From the NCBI GenBank assembly GCA_029554345.1, contig JAKPJF010000075.1, positions 1-47,448 on the forward strand: DNA of 47,448 nt, read 5' to 3'. A model generated the notes under the pieces. It was not told the origin of the DNA, made no database searches, and was given only the letters and a program-made list of their open reading frames with translations. This stretch comes from Spirochaetota bacterium (GTDB lineage: Bacteria; Spirochaetota; UBA4802; JAFGJZ01). Below are positions 27,207 to 34,646 of the stretch, one piece after another; the stretch's first letter is position 1; every line of letters begins with the position of its first letter. The translations under genes were made by a program, and so were the position numbers.

Positions 27207-28025
27207 TCAGAGAAGTTTTACCCCGGCAGAACGGCTTGTATTGTAAAAATGCGACATGAAGCGCTTATCGGTTAGAAACTCACCGGGAGTCTTTCCGGTG
27301 TAATACCGGAAATCACGGATGAAATGCGACTGATCATAATAACCGCCGTCATAAACTGCCGGAAGATATGATTTACTATGAGTCAGAAGCAGTGAACGGA
27401 GCACCTTCTGAAAACGCGCAGTTCTATGAAAATATTTCGGCGGGACGCCTACTGCGGAATTTACCAGTCTTTCAATCTGCCTGAAACTCAAAGAGCAATT
27501 TACGCAATAATCCGAAAGCGAGAAATTCTCATTCGCATAATATATGCATGAAATAAATTCATCCAGCCATTCGTCTTTCTTTTTGTAAATGGAGAGAAGC
27601 ATCATCAGATTTTTTTGTATTGCGTCAATGCGGTCTTCTATTCTTTCAGACGAGAAAACATCATCAGCGAACTTATTGCCGAATGAATCCCACAATTCTT
27701 CTCCTGAAAAAATATTATCAGTCAGTTCAGAAATATTCATCGGAATAAAATGCCTAAATGCGGAAGAACGGAAACGCACTGCTATAAATGATATCTTTGA
27801 ATCACACGAAAGTTTAATACCGGAATAACGGGTACAGCCCGAATGAAACTTCGGAAGTTTCAGCTTCGTTTCTTCCGATATCAGACTTGGCGGATTATCA
27901 TAGAAGAACAATTCACAGCCCGTTCCAGGAAGAATATCAGGCAATTCATCCTCTTCCGTCCAGCCCCATATTCTGTCAACATAGACAGACAGCGGCGCAA
28001 CCGGAATAATTGAAAACCGGCTCAT
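27207..28025 (-). CDS. AraC-family transcriptional regulator
   Basis: A 272-residue regulator. The N-terminal 150 residues resemble the cupin-like sensing domain of small AraC regulators (PVAPLSVYVDRIWGWTEEDE). The C-terminal double HTH has FSLSDYCVNCSLSFRQIERL and DGGYYDQSHFIRDFRYYTGK, followed by TPGEFL. It should bind DNA and respond to a small ligand. An AAGGTA ribosome site precedes the ATG. It is 10 bases downstream of the acyltransferase gene and upstream of DUF6506, so it probably controls its own operon. Confidence 0.9.
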   Translation of the reverse strand: MSRFSIIPVAPLSVYVDRIWGWTEEDELPDILPGTGCELFFYDNPPSLISEETKLKLPKFHSGCTRYSGIKLSCDSKISFIAVRFRSSAFRHFIPMNISELTDNIFSGEELWDSFGNKFADDVFSSERIEDRIDAIQKNLMMLLSIYKKKDEWLDEFISCIYYANENFSLSDYCVNCSLSFRQIERLVNSAVGVPPKYFHRTARFQKVLRSLLLTHSKSYLPAVYDGGYYDQSHFIRDFRYYTGKTPGEFLTDKRFMSHFYNTSRSAGVKLL

Positions 28026-28035
28026 CGACTATACC

Positions 28036-29175
28036 TTATGCCGTAATCTTCGCAACTATCGGTATTTTCCTTAGACCAAAAGAAACCGCCAGAGACGCGA
28101 GATACGCTGCAGGGAAAATCATTAAATGCTTTGCAAGCATCGGAAACTGTATGCCTGCGCAAAGCAATGATATCCCGGTTAATACAGGAGCATGAAAAAT
28201 ATATATGCCGAATGAATTTTGAGATATAAACCGCGAAATGGAATTTTCATCCGAGAATTTTTTACCAAAGAAAGCAATTAATCCGATAGTCATCGTCAGC
28301 GCGGTAAAAGATTCCCAAAGAGCATACGCCGCAGTCTGCCAGTGAAGTCCTCCGCCAATCGGGATATCGCCGGATAAAGCTCCGCCTAAAATCATGATAG
28401 CGCCCCAAACGGGTATGCCGGCAAAAACTGCAAGCTTGAGATAAACAATATTTTTATCAGAGACTATTTTTTCAAACCAGTTTCTTTCAGCAGAATTGGT
28501 TCCCATAATAAAAAGCACGATGTATGAAGCGAAAAATCCGAACTGAAGATTTAAGAAATTACTTCCTATCGGATAAACAAGCCTGATTAAAAATGCCGCA
28601 ATTGATGTAACAAAAACCAGAAGCATTATCTTTGCGAATGAAGGAACACTGCCGTTTTTTATAACACTCGGAAATATTTTTCTGATTATTGCATACACCG
28701 CACAGAATATTAGAAGTGCCTCAGCAAACCAGAGAGGACCGGTACCGCTGATAAAATACAAACCTTTTATCATGCCCGCATAGAAATCAGGAAAACTCAT
28801 GAATTCATAGAAGAAAAGTCCGTTATGCCTAATATAAAAAAACACCATCAAAGGATTTATCATAAACACATAAACCAGAAGAGGAATTCCAAGCCTGAAA
28901 AGCCTTTCTTTCACAAAAGAATTAAATCCTTTTTTCTGAAAAGATTTTGCAGCAAAATAGCCTGCCAGAAAAAACAAAAATCCCATGAACCATGCCTGCA
29001 CAAAAGATCCGTACAGACCGAAGATCACGCGCGAAAGAACATCAAGAGATGCTGCATTGCCTTCGGTATAATACCAGCTTCCCATGCCGCTGTATGTTAC
29101 GTTCGAATGCATTATTACAACAAGCAGAATGACAAATGATCTGAGATTATCAGCATACACAAGTCTGTTACTCAT
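28036..29175 (-). CDS. Acyltransferase 3 family membrane protein (OafA-like)
   Basis: A 379-residue polytopic protein with about ten helices. It begins MSNRLVYADNLRSFVILLVVIMH with the conserved His in VVIMHSN, and has SFVQAWFMGFLFFLAGYFAAK as in acyltransferase-3 proteins. These transfer acyl (often acetyl) groups to membrane-bound carbohydrates or other acceptors; the acceptor is not known here. An AAAGGAAA ribosome site precedes the ATG. It is the first gene of an operon with an AraC regulator and a DUF6506 protein. Confidence 0.9.
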   Translation of the reverse strand: MSNRLVYADNLRSFVILLVVIMHSNVTYSGMGSWYYTEGNAASLDVLSRVIFGLYGSFVQAWFMGFLFFLAGYFAAKSFQKKGFNSFVKERLFRLGIPLLVYVFMINPLMVFFYIRHNGLFFYEFMSFPDFYAGMIKGLYFISGTGPLWFAEALLIFCAVYAIIRKIFPSVIKNGSVPSFAKIMLLVFVTSIAAFLIRLVYPIGSNFLNLQFGFFASYIVLFIMGTNSAERNWFEKIVSDKNIVYLKLAVFAGIPVWGAIMILGGALSGDIPIGGGLHWQTAAYALWESFTALTMTIGLIAFFGKKFSDENSISRFISQNSFGIYIFHAPVLTGISLLCAGIQFPMLAKHLMIFPAAYLASLAVSFGLRKIPIVAKITA

Positions 29176-29213
29176 ATAAATTTTCCTTTAAAACAGTATA
29201 TCAATGATGAATA

Positions 29214-29849
29214 TCAACAGCTTGTCTGGATAAATTTCGCCAGTGATTTTGCCGCTTTTGATATCACCCCTCGTTTATGACCAATAAATTCTTCCGAAAT
29301 TTCTGCAATAACATTTTTCTCTTCAGGAAGCTTACAGACAACATTCATCAATCCTTTTAATGCATGTCCGGCATGTTTTCCTTCATATTCATAAAGCATT
29401 TTTCTAAGCAGCGGGAAAGCTTTTTCTGCTTCATCTTTTCCAACTCCGGCAAAGTTCGCAATTATATCAGTTGAATAATCTCTGACAATAACGCTTTTAT
29501 CACCGAACATTAAATTACTTATAAGACTTAAATTATTTGCAACAGCAGAAGGAATGAATTCCGCTATCAAGGATACGGAGTGAACAGCTTCCCATTTAGT
29601 TTTTGAATTTTTATGGTTCATAGTCTCAAACAGAGTTTTCGCAAAAGGAACAATCAGCCGGGGATTTTCCATCGCGACATTAGTCATAACTTCAGCACAG
29701 TCAGCTGCAAGTTTTGCGTCATCAGACAATAAACCTGATTCAATATCTTCTAACAGATCAGGCTGCTTCAGACATTCAGCCGCAACAGCCTTATTTGATT
29801 CTTCGGTACGGTCGCCGGCTTTTGATGATAGTTTTTCGAGTATATTCAT
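29214..29849 (-). CDS. HEAT/ARM-repeat-like protein
   Basis: A 211-residue, all-helical protein. It is built of roughly 35-residue helical pairs: LSDDAKLAADCAEVMTNVA, SKTKWEAVHSVSLIAEFI, DKSVIVRDYSTDIIANFA and GHKRGVISKAAKSLAKFI. This is the look of HEAT/ARM repeats, which act as protein-binding scaffolds. No signal peptide and no catalytic motif are seen. The ribosome site is weak. The role is unknown. Confidence 0.7.
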   Translation of the reverse strand: MNILEKLSSKAGDRTEESNKAVAAECLKQPDLLEDIESGLLSDDAKLAADCAEVMTNVAMENPRLIVPFAKTLFETMNHKNSKTKWEAVHSVSLIAEFIPSAVANNLSLISNLMFGDKSVIVRDYSTDIIANFAGVGKDEAEKAFPLLRKMLYEYEGKHAGHALKGLMNVVCKLPEEKNVIAEISEEFIGHKRGVISKAAKSLAKFIQTSC

Positions 29850-29923
29850 GATTAAACCTATAGATGCTTCTAAGTAATTTTATCTTAGACATTTTTTAAA
29901 ACAAACCCGAAATTACCATGATT

Positions 29924-30073
29924 TCAATGCTGTTTTTTCAGGTCACTTATATCCAGTTTTACAATCTTGCCGTCTTGGAATATCATTGTAAAATTTCCGG
30001 CAGAACAACAAGCATAAAAAACAGAAGCAATACAAAGCGACATGGCAATGATCAGAATTACTTTTAATTTCAT
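29924..30073 (-). CDS. Tiny lipoprotein (49 residues)
   Basis: An ATG at 30071-30073 opens a 49-codon frame ending TGA at 29924-29926. The product starts MKLKVILIIAMSLCIASVFY, with a lipobox AC at residues 21-22 and a second Cys after it. Only about 27 mature residues follow (NFTMIFQDGKIVKLDISDLK). The signal peptide is textbook, which argues for a real gene despite its size and weak ribosome site. It lies 18 bases after the PIN toxin gene in the same direction. The mature part reads like a single beta hairpin. Function unknown; lysis-type or entry-exclusion lipoproteins of this size exist, but nothing here shows that. Confidence 0.6.
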   Translation of the reverse strand: MKLKVILIIAMSLCIASVFYACCSAGNFTMIFQDGKIVKLDISDLKKQH

Positions 30074-30091
30074 TAAATAAAAACCATTAAT

Positions 30092-30490
30092 CTATTTTTT
30101 GAAAATTGACCAGATTTCTCTTGGAGAAATAATTCTTACATTTTTATAATTCTTCAATACCAGCAAATCTTTATCTCCGGTTAAAATAAAGTCAACTTTT
30201 TGCTTTTCGCAAATACCAAGAATGGGATCATCATTAACATCCCGTGAAATCTGCTTAAGAGGAATACTGTAATCCGAAATGAATGTTGTTTCACGCAAGA
30301 ACAATAAGATTTCATCAACTTTATCCTTCGGCATCTTGAACTTCTTTATAAAGATACGATCAACTTCCTGAAGAATATATTCACTAATAATGATAGTATG
30401 GTTTTCAATCAGAAATTCAAAAAGAGACTTGCATAGACCATGAGACGAAAATGCGGCAACAATAACATTGCTATCAGTTATTATTCTCAT
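30092..30490 (-). CDS. PIN-domain toxin of a type II toxin-antitoxin pair
   Basis: A 132-residue PIN-family ribonuclease. It begins MRIITDSNVIVAAFSSHG (first Asp), has ISEYILQEVDRIF (conserved Glu), then DVNDDPILGICEKQKVDFIL and TGDKDLLVLKNYKNVRIISP with the last acidic residues. It fits the putative-toxin PIN family. Such enzymes cut RNA in a Mg-dependent way and are blocked by a cognate antitoxin. Its ATG overlaps the antitoxin stop by 4 bases (ATGA). All catalytic acids are present, so it is likely active. Confidence 0.88.
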   Translation of the reverse strand: MRIITDSNVIVAAFSSHGLCKSLFEFLIENHTIIISEYILQEVDRIFIKKFKMPKDKVDEILLFLRETTFISDYSIPLKQISRDVNDDPILGICEKQKVDFILTGDKDLLVLKNYKNVRIISPREIWSIFKK

Positions 30491-30705
30491 TTGAAATTAT
30501 TAAAAACATCTTCATCAGTCAAAACGCCTTCTGATTCAGCAAACGGTAAAACAGAATTGCGTAATTTTCTGAATTTCTGTACTGCCAAATATTTTTGCAG
30601 CGATTCCCTTACCAAATCGCTAACAGGCTTATTTTCAAATTTACTTAAGTCATCAAGATCCCGGCGCATATTGTCTGAAATTCTAATCGTAAGAGATTGA
30701 TTCAT
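30487..30705 (-). CDS. Ribbon-helix-helix antitoxin
   Basis: A 72-residue protein starting MNQSLTIRISDNMRRDLDDL, with a KPVSDLVRESLQKYL helix, the ribbon-helix-helix pattern of CopG/VapB-type repressors. The acidic tail (ESEGVLTDEDVFNNF) would wrap the toxin. I start at the ATG 30703-30705 behind GGGGTGGCG; the longer frame to 30738 adds 11 residues with no family support. It should bind its own promoter and neutralise the PIN toxin encoded next. Confidence 0.85.
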   Translation of the reverse strand: MNQSLTIRISDNMRRDLDDLSKFENKPVSDLVRESLQKYLAVQKFRKLRNSVLPFAESEGVLTDEDVFNNFK

Positions 30706-30738
30706 TTTCGCCACCCCGTAAGACAAAGTAACACACAT

Positions 30739-30954
30739 TATATAAAAAACAAGAAAAATATATTCACAAATATTGAACTGAAATCTATCAATATCCCATA
30801 ACTATAACAGCTCTGGCAAATGTGCAGAATACGATTCTGTTTATTCCAATCAATTGATTTACGATCTTAAATCATTCAGAAGATTGATAGAGAAATATTT
30901 TAATCTTAGCAATTATACTTATCTGCATCAATAATGATTTATTTAAAAATGATT
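30739..30954. other. Noncoding gap with a short open frame
   Basis: An AT-rich stretch. The plus strand stays open without a start codon from 30782 to the TAA at 30932-30934, reading a segment that ends DLKSFRRLIEKYF and NLSNYTYLHQ. It could be the tail of a decayed gene, perhaps a transposase-like protein, but I cannot place it. Nothing else is seen. Confidence 0.3.
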
Positions 30955-31189
30955 TTACTTTGAACATTTGTTTGATAATATTTTTAATTCTGAAAATTCC
31001 ACATTATATCCCTGCCCGGGAATGTGATAAGATTTGTAATCAAATTTTTCAACAGTTAGGCATTCTCCGATTTTAGGATATGGAATTCTGATTTTCTTAA
31101 ACCAGTGCTGTACTAATGTAATATTGCCGAGAAAGGGGCCCACAAACCAAAAAATGAAACCTGCCCGCCATGTGCTTGTACCGACAAAA
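30955..31189 (-). pseudogene. 3' fragment of an unknown gene
   Basis: The minus strand is open from about 31189 to the stop at 30955. Its N-terminal end reads NFVGTSTWRAGFIFWFVGPF, like the end of a membrane segment, followed by a soluble tail with PYPKIGECLTVEKFDYKSYH. No start codon or ribosome site fits the beginning of this similarity; the ATG at 31143 lies inside the hydrophobic stretch. It looks like the 3' end of a gene whose 5' part was lost where the next fragment joins. Family not recognised. Confidence 0.45.
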
Positions 31190-31390
31190 TTAAATTGATT
31201 TTATTCAACACAATCGGGTTTATCCGCTCAATATAATCCGGAATACCGACATTGTTGATGCCGTTCTTGATGTTTGAATACTGAAACTCGATAAGCTGTT
31301 CCCAGTTTATGCGCAATGGAATATTTCTAACGGATTTGAGGACGTCAATTACTTCATCCTGTTTATTATGAATAAGGTGACAGGGGAAGA
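31190..31390 (-). pseudogene. Fragment of a PIN-domain (VapC-like) toxin gene
   Basis: The minus-strand frame around 31190-31380 reads HNKQDEVIDVLKSVRNIPLR, then INWEQLIEFQYSNIKNGINN and VGIPDYI, the middle of a PIN-domain toxin, where F..G...GIPD carries a catalytic Asp. The N-terminal part with the first Asp is missing: upstream the frame runs into a 21-bp tandem repeat. After GIPDYI the similarity fades and the frame ends in VQAHGGQV before joining the other fragment. Read as a toxin gene broken at both ends. Confidence 0.5.
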
Positions 31391-31461
31391 GAGCCGAGCT
31401 TCAACAAGCAGTTGTACTAAGCCGCAAAAAGTAAATATCAAACCGATTTTGCCCCTTTTAT

Positions 31462-31766
31462 AATCCAAATTGGTTCTCCGAGTACCAAATTTGGTACTCA
31501 AACAGGAAAACTTTCTACTCCGGGAACCAAAATCGACACTCAAAACAAGCAAAACAGGCGCAAAAGACAGTTTTTCAATGTAAAGTAAGAAAATTTTTCT
31601 TCTATAACAGAAAAATTTGGTTCTCAGACAGGAAACATTGGTTCTTCGAGAACCAAAAAGGTCTCTCAGAATAGAAAACTTGGTTATCAGATAAGAAACA
31701 TTGGTACTCAGACAGGAAACTTTGGTTATCAGACAACCAAACTTGATTCTCAAACAAGAAAACTTG
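31462..31766. repeat. Degenerate 21-bp tandem repeat (minisatellite)
   Basis: About 14 imperfect units of roughly 21 bases with consensus near TTGGTTCTCAGACAGGAAAC. The clearest lie at 31617-31760. Because the period is a multiple of three, both long minus-strand frames translate into heptapeptide repeats (CLSTKFS-like in one frame, FLSENQV-like in another). Neither frame has a ribosome site or a start that fits, so coding is unlikely. Confidence 0.7.
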
Positions 31767-31780
31767 CTTGGACGGAGACA

Positions 31781-31807
31781 AAAAAGGCCTCACGAAGAGG
31801 CTCTTTT
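31781..31807 (-). terminator. Terminator of the 31830 gene
   Basis: GCCTC (31787-31791) pairs with GAGGC (31797-31801) across an ACGAA loop. An A-run lies on the left (a T-run for the minus strand) and TCTTTT on the right. The hairpin is short but well placed 23 bases after the stop. Confidence 0.65.
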
Positions 31808-31829
31808 AAATGGTTGTAAGGAAAATTTA

Positions 31830-32300
31830 TCAGGCGGATACTTTAGAAGGTCTGCCTGGGTAGCGCTTAGAAAGATCATCATAGATAGAACCGGCCTTCG
31901 GAACATTAGTTTTTTTGGCGGTCTTGACAGTGTTATAGAACATAAGCGCGGCGGAATAAGCGTCGCTGCCTGAAAGAGTCTGAGTGTCGGAAAGAGCCTC
32001 AGCGATCTGGGAAACCTGAGACTTGATACCGCGGAGTTTCTCGAAGGCTGAAACGTCACGCTTGAATTCATCAAGATCAAGAAACTGCGGAACAAGATCG
32101 GGATTCTGAACGCAATGCTCGCAGGCTTTCTGAACAAAGGCGTAGGTCTTGTCGCCCATTTTAGGAAGCTCTTTCTTTTCATCAGCGTTAAGCGTTTTAA
32201 GTTTAGGCAGAAGTTTGGACACGAGAACGTCCACCGCTGATTTGATCTGATCCATTTCCTCCGCGGAAATATCAACAGACACGAAATTCTGCTGGCTCAT
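31830..32300 (-). CDS. Conserved hypothetical protein
   Basis: A 156-residue soluble helical protein starting MSQQNFVSVDISAEEMDQIK. It has ADEKKELPKMGDKTYAFVQK, QNPDLVPQFLDLDEFKRDV and GSDAYSAALMFYNTVKTA. This helical layout is one I know from many uncharacterised proteins in Bacteroidota, cyanobacteria and spirochaetes, often in accessory regions. The C-terminus is basic (KRYPGRPSKVSA). A GAGAGGTG ribosome site precedes the ATG, and a terminator follows. No function can be given. Confidence 0.75.
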   Translation of the reverse strand: MSQQNFVSVDISAEEMDQIKSAVDVLVSKLLPKLKTLNADEKKELPKMGDKTYAFVQKACEHCVQNPDLVPQFLDLDEFKRDVSAFEKLRGIKSQVSQIAEALSDTQTLSGSDAYSAALMFYNTVKTAKKTNVPKAGSIYDDLSKRYPGRPSKVSA

Positions 32301-32530
32301 AAAGCACCTCTCAATGTTATAATTATTTTACATTAAGGTCGGTCCGTTATGGTAAGTGATTATCAGTTTTTACTCAGTTTTTGCCCGGCTTGTCAAAGAC
32401 TTTTTTTTAAAGGGAAACCACGGAAACATATTAAATACCGTACTTATGAGGACTCGTTCTAAAGCGGTTCCGGTTTTGAATGTAACCTGAATAATCGCTT
32501 GAAGAAAGAATCATTAAGCACTGAATATTT
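32301..32530. other. Noncoding gap at the left end of the cassette array
   Basis: No gene is seen. ATGTAAC (32480-32486) would be a GTTRNRY box on the minus strand, but no partner arm lies at a fitting distance. The end of the array, or a decayed site, is here. Confidence 0.35.
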
Positions 32531-33055
32531 TCAAACTATTGGATCATTATAAATTTGTTTAACATTGTCTGTTATTTTCCCCATTAAACTCAAGAGACTG
32601 ATTGAATCTTGATCATTTATCCATCCATTTACCATCAACACAAGTTGATTGACCTGATCATTTAGAATTGATTCATTTTTATTGAAATTATCAAGCATTA
32701 ATTGAATCTTATGAACACATGTTATAATTTTTAATTTATCAATTTTAGGATTAATTTCAGGATCTGTTAATGTCAACAATTCAGAGACTAGTGAAACAAT
32801 TTTTTCTTTTTTTTTATTTAATCTTGAAACATTAGATTGAGTGATTATTTGATGATTAACTTTATACATTTCTGATCTTATTATTCTATTGGTAACAAAT
32901 AATTGAGTAATTAATGCAATCAACGAAGTTGCTACAGCACTTCCAACTGAGATAAAAGCAACTTTTAAACCCAAATCATAGTTTGATGAATTTGATAGAT
33001 TGTCGTTAATCAATTTTAAGAATTCTAACATTAATTCGACAGATTTTGCGTCCAT
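32531..33055 (-). CDS. Hypothetical membrane-anchored protein, first cassette
   Basis: A 174-residue protein with one membrane helix (about 30-54, KVAFISVGSAVATSLIALIT) and a long, helical, Asn/Lys-rich C-terminal part (IITQSNVSRLNKKKEKIVSL). A GAGGAA ribosome site precedes the ATG, which is 92 bases from the putative attC boundary at 33148. The sequence is clearly more AT-rich than the core genes. No family is recognised. Single-TM proteins with cytosolic helical tails are common among integron cassettes and defence loci; that is context only. Confidence 0.7.
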   Translation of the reverse strand: MDAKSVELMLEFLKLINDNLSNSSNYDLGLKVAFISVGSAVATSLIALITQLFVTNRIIRSEMYKVNHQIITQSNVSRLNKKKEKIVSLVSELLTLTDPEINPKIDKLKIITCVHKIQLMLDNFNKNESILNDQVNQLVLMVNGWINDQDSISLLSLMGKITDNVKQIYNDPIV

Positions 33056-33141
33056 ATTTTCCTCGATTCTTAAAAATACTTGTTAAAACTTAAATTACAT
33101 AACTCAAATATTTCATAAATATTTAATAAAAAACTCATTGC

Positions 33142-33278
33142 ACCTAACGATAGAGGCTAAGTAGCGTTTTAATTTGCGCTAAGAAAAGCCGAAGAAAGGT
33201 GCAAATCAAATACGCAGAAAATCGGGTACTACATGCAACATAATGAGCAAGAAGCGCAACTTTTAGCAACAGTTATAT
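33142..33278 (-). repeat. Putative attC recombination site 1
   Basis: On the minus strand the low end carries GTTAGGT (complement 33142-33148), a perfect GTTRRRY box. The high end carries ATATAAC (33272-33278). The outer arms GCACCTAAC (33140-33148) and GTTATATGC (33272-33280) pair at 7 of 9 positions. Inside, GCTAA (33156-33160) pairs with TTAGC (33263-33267) and TTGCGCT (33174-33180) with AGCGCAA (33253-33259). Unequal spacers leave unpaired bases, as in attC hairpins. It begins 8 bases after the stop of the HNH-like gene. Confidence 0.6.
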
Positions 33279-33285
33279 GCAGCGA

Positions 33286-33948
33286 TTATTCAGCCATTTT
33301 AATAGTAATTCCAAAATAATCATAGAATTCATATCGTAGAATGTAAGTATTATCTGACTGCAGAAATTTGTACTTAAAGACATCTTTATTCTCACCTTTA
33401 TAAGGAACATCTTTCAATAAGGCTTTTATTCCATTGTCAATGTCATTATATAGTTCGTTCTTTGAATTATCTGATTTATGAAGTAATCCGTTGTATAAAA
33501 TCAATATTTCCCCAGAGAACATTCTACTATAATCATAGAAGAATAAACCTTTTGCGACATATTTAAGTATCAAGTGATATCGATTAATATCAACATAAAA
33601 TACCAGCGACTCAAATAACTGATCATTTTGCTTAACAAGAATTTGCTTTGGATTAATCATGAACTTTGAAAACCTATCTGGTGAATGCTGGAAAGCCCGC
33701 ATGACCTTTGTCGAAAAATGATCAACACCAATATTGTTTGGTTTATGCCCAGCAGTCAGAATCCTTAATAGATATTCATCATCTTGTGATTTCAACATGT
33801 TGTGTTTATTGCAAGATGGTACTGTAATTAGATTTTTCCTGTAATTATAATTAAGATCTTTGAATTCGGGAAAAATACATTTTGGAGGGACATGCTCTGA
33901 CGAAGTTGCATTTTCACCACAATAGTAACAAGTTTCCTTTTTATTCAT
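33286..33948 (-). CDS. HNH-endonuclease-like protein, second cassette
   Basis: A 220-residue protein. The N-terminus has CYYCGE (Cys7, Cys10), EHVPPKCIFPEF (His19) and VPSCNKHNMLKSQDDEY (Cys46, His49): a zinc-binding HNH-like module of a kind often found in accessory and defence loci. The C-terminal 150 residues have alternating strands and helices and end in EFYDYFGITIKMAE; no family is recognised. I start at the ATG 33946-33948, since the upstream extension to 34101 only reads through a putative attC site. The ribosome site is weak. The gene lies between attC-like sites 1 and 2, with its stop 8 bases before site 1. Confidence 0.72.
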   Translation of the reverse strand: MNKKETCYYCGENATSSEHVPPKCIFPEFKDLNYNYRKNLITVPSCNKHNMLKSQDDEYLLRILTAGHKPNNIGVDHFSTKVMRAFQHSPDRFSKFMINPKQILVKQNDQLFESLVFYVDINRYHLILKYVAKGLFFYDYSRMFSGEILILYNGLLHKSDNSKNELYNDIDNGIKALLKDVPYKGENKDVFKYKFLQSDNTYILRYEFYDYFGITIKMAE

Positions 33949-34006
33949 AAATAATAGCCTATTTTTAATAGTCGCAAAATATATTCCATAATAAGACAAT
34001 AATTGT

Positions 34007-34120
34007 ACGCAACTTAAGTGTGAAGACAACAATTCGACGATGTTCAAATGTGTATTTAGGGTGAGCACCACGTATAGCGAAACAAGCACGGAAGAAATCA
34101 CTTACTCTCAATTGTGCGTC
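34007..34120 (-). repeat. Putative attC recombination site 2
   Basis: The minus strand has GTTGCGT at the low end (complement 34007-34013), fitting GTTRNRY. The arms ACGCA (34007-34011)/TGCGT (34115-34119) and AAGTG (34016-34020)/CACTT (34099-34103) pair with unequal spacers. The R''-like box at the high end is degenerate. It starts 10 bases after the TIR stop codon. Confidence 0.45.
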
Positions 34121-34129
34121 GCTGTAATC

Positions 34130-34642
34130 TCATAAGGAGCCATTCTTTATAAATGTTGATAGAACATCGGCTCCAACTTCCGTATATTGTAGCAAATATT
34201 CTTGTCCTGAATATGTAGAAATCCGATTATTAACATCCAGCAAAGGAACAATTCCTAAACGATTTGTTCCTTTTTTACTATCATAATAACCAATTTCCCA
34301 CGGTGTCCAAATGGAGCTTCGCGAATTATGTGTATGTAAATAAATTAAAACTTTTGAGTTATTCATCGCTGTTTTGAGCTTATCCGCAATTTCGTGCCTC
34401 TTTGAATCTGAATCTTCTATCCAATCGATGTAAACGGAAAAACCCATTGCGTTTAATTTATTTTTGAAATTAATTACAATCATTTTGTCCTTTGAACTAT
34501 GTGACAAAAAAATATCCCACGGTTGAAATTCCGATTGGACTTTCAATGAATCTTCTTCCAGATAAGATTCTCGTGAACTATAAACAACTGATCGAGTGCT
34601 AAATGCTGATTCAAAATAAAATTTTTCACCATAGCGTTTCAT
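34130..34642 (-). CDS. TIR-domain protein, third cassette
   Basis: A 170-residue protein. After a short N-terminal stretch, the TIR domain runs from about residue 41 to the end: WDIFLSHSSKDKMIVINFKN, a strand GFSVYIDWIE, KVLIYLHTHNSRSSIWTPWEI with the expected catalytic Glu at 116, and VPLLDV. Bacterial TIR domains are NADases or make cyclic ADP-ribose-like signals in antiphage systems such as Thoeris, or act as cell-killing effectors. The TAA of the 3-TM protein gene is 4 bases upstream and there is no clear ribosome site of its own, so it is translationally coupled. It shares the cassette with that gene. Confidence 0.82.
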   Translation of the reverse strand: MKRYGEKFYFESAFSTRSVVYSSRESYLEEDSLKVQSEFQPWDIFLSHSSKDKMIVINFKNKLNAMGFSVYIDWIEDSDSKRHEIADKLKTAMNNSKVLIYLHTHNSRSSIWTPWEIGYYDSKKGTNRLGIVPLLDVNNRISTYSGQEYLLQYTEVGADVLSTFIKNGSL

Positions 34643-34646
34643 TTAA

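Noticed and set aside
31349-31973. Open frames on both strands through the 21-bp repeat
   Set aside because: They exist because the repeat period is a multiple of three; starts and ribosome sites do not fit.
31790-32275. A 161-codon minus-strand frame
   Set aside because: It is a shadow of the 156-residue gene at 31830-32300, which has the ribosome site and a familiar protein pattern.
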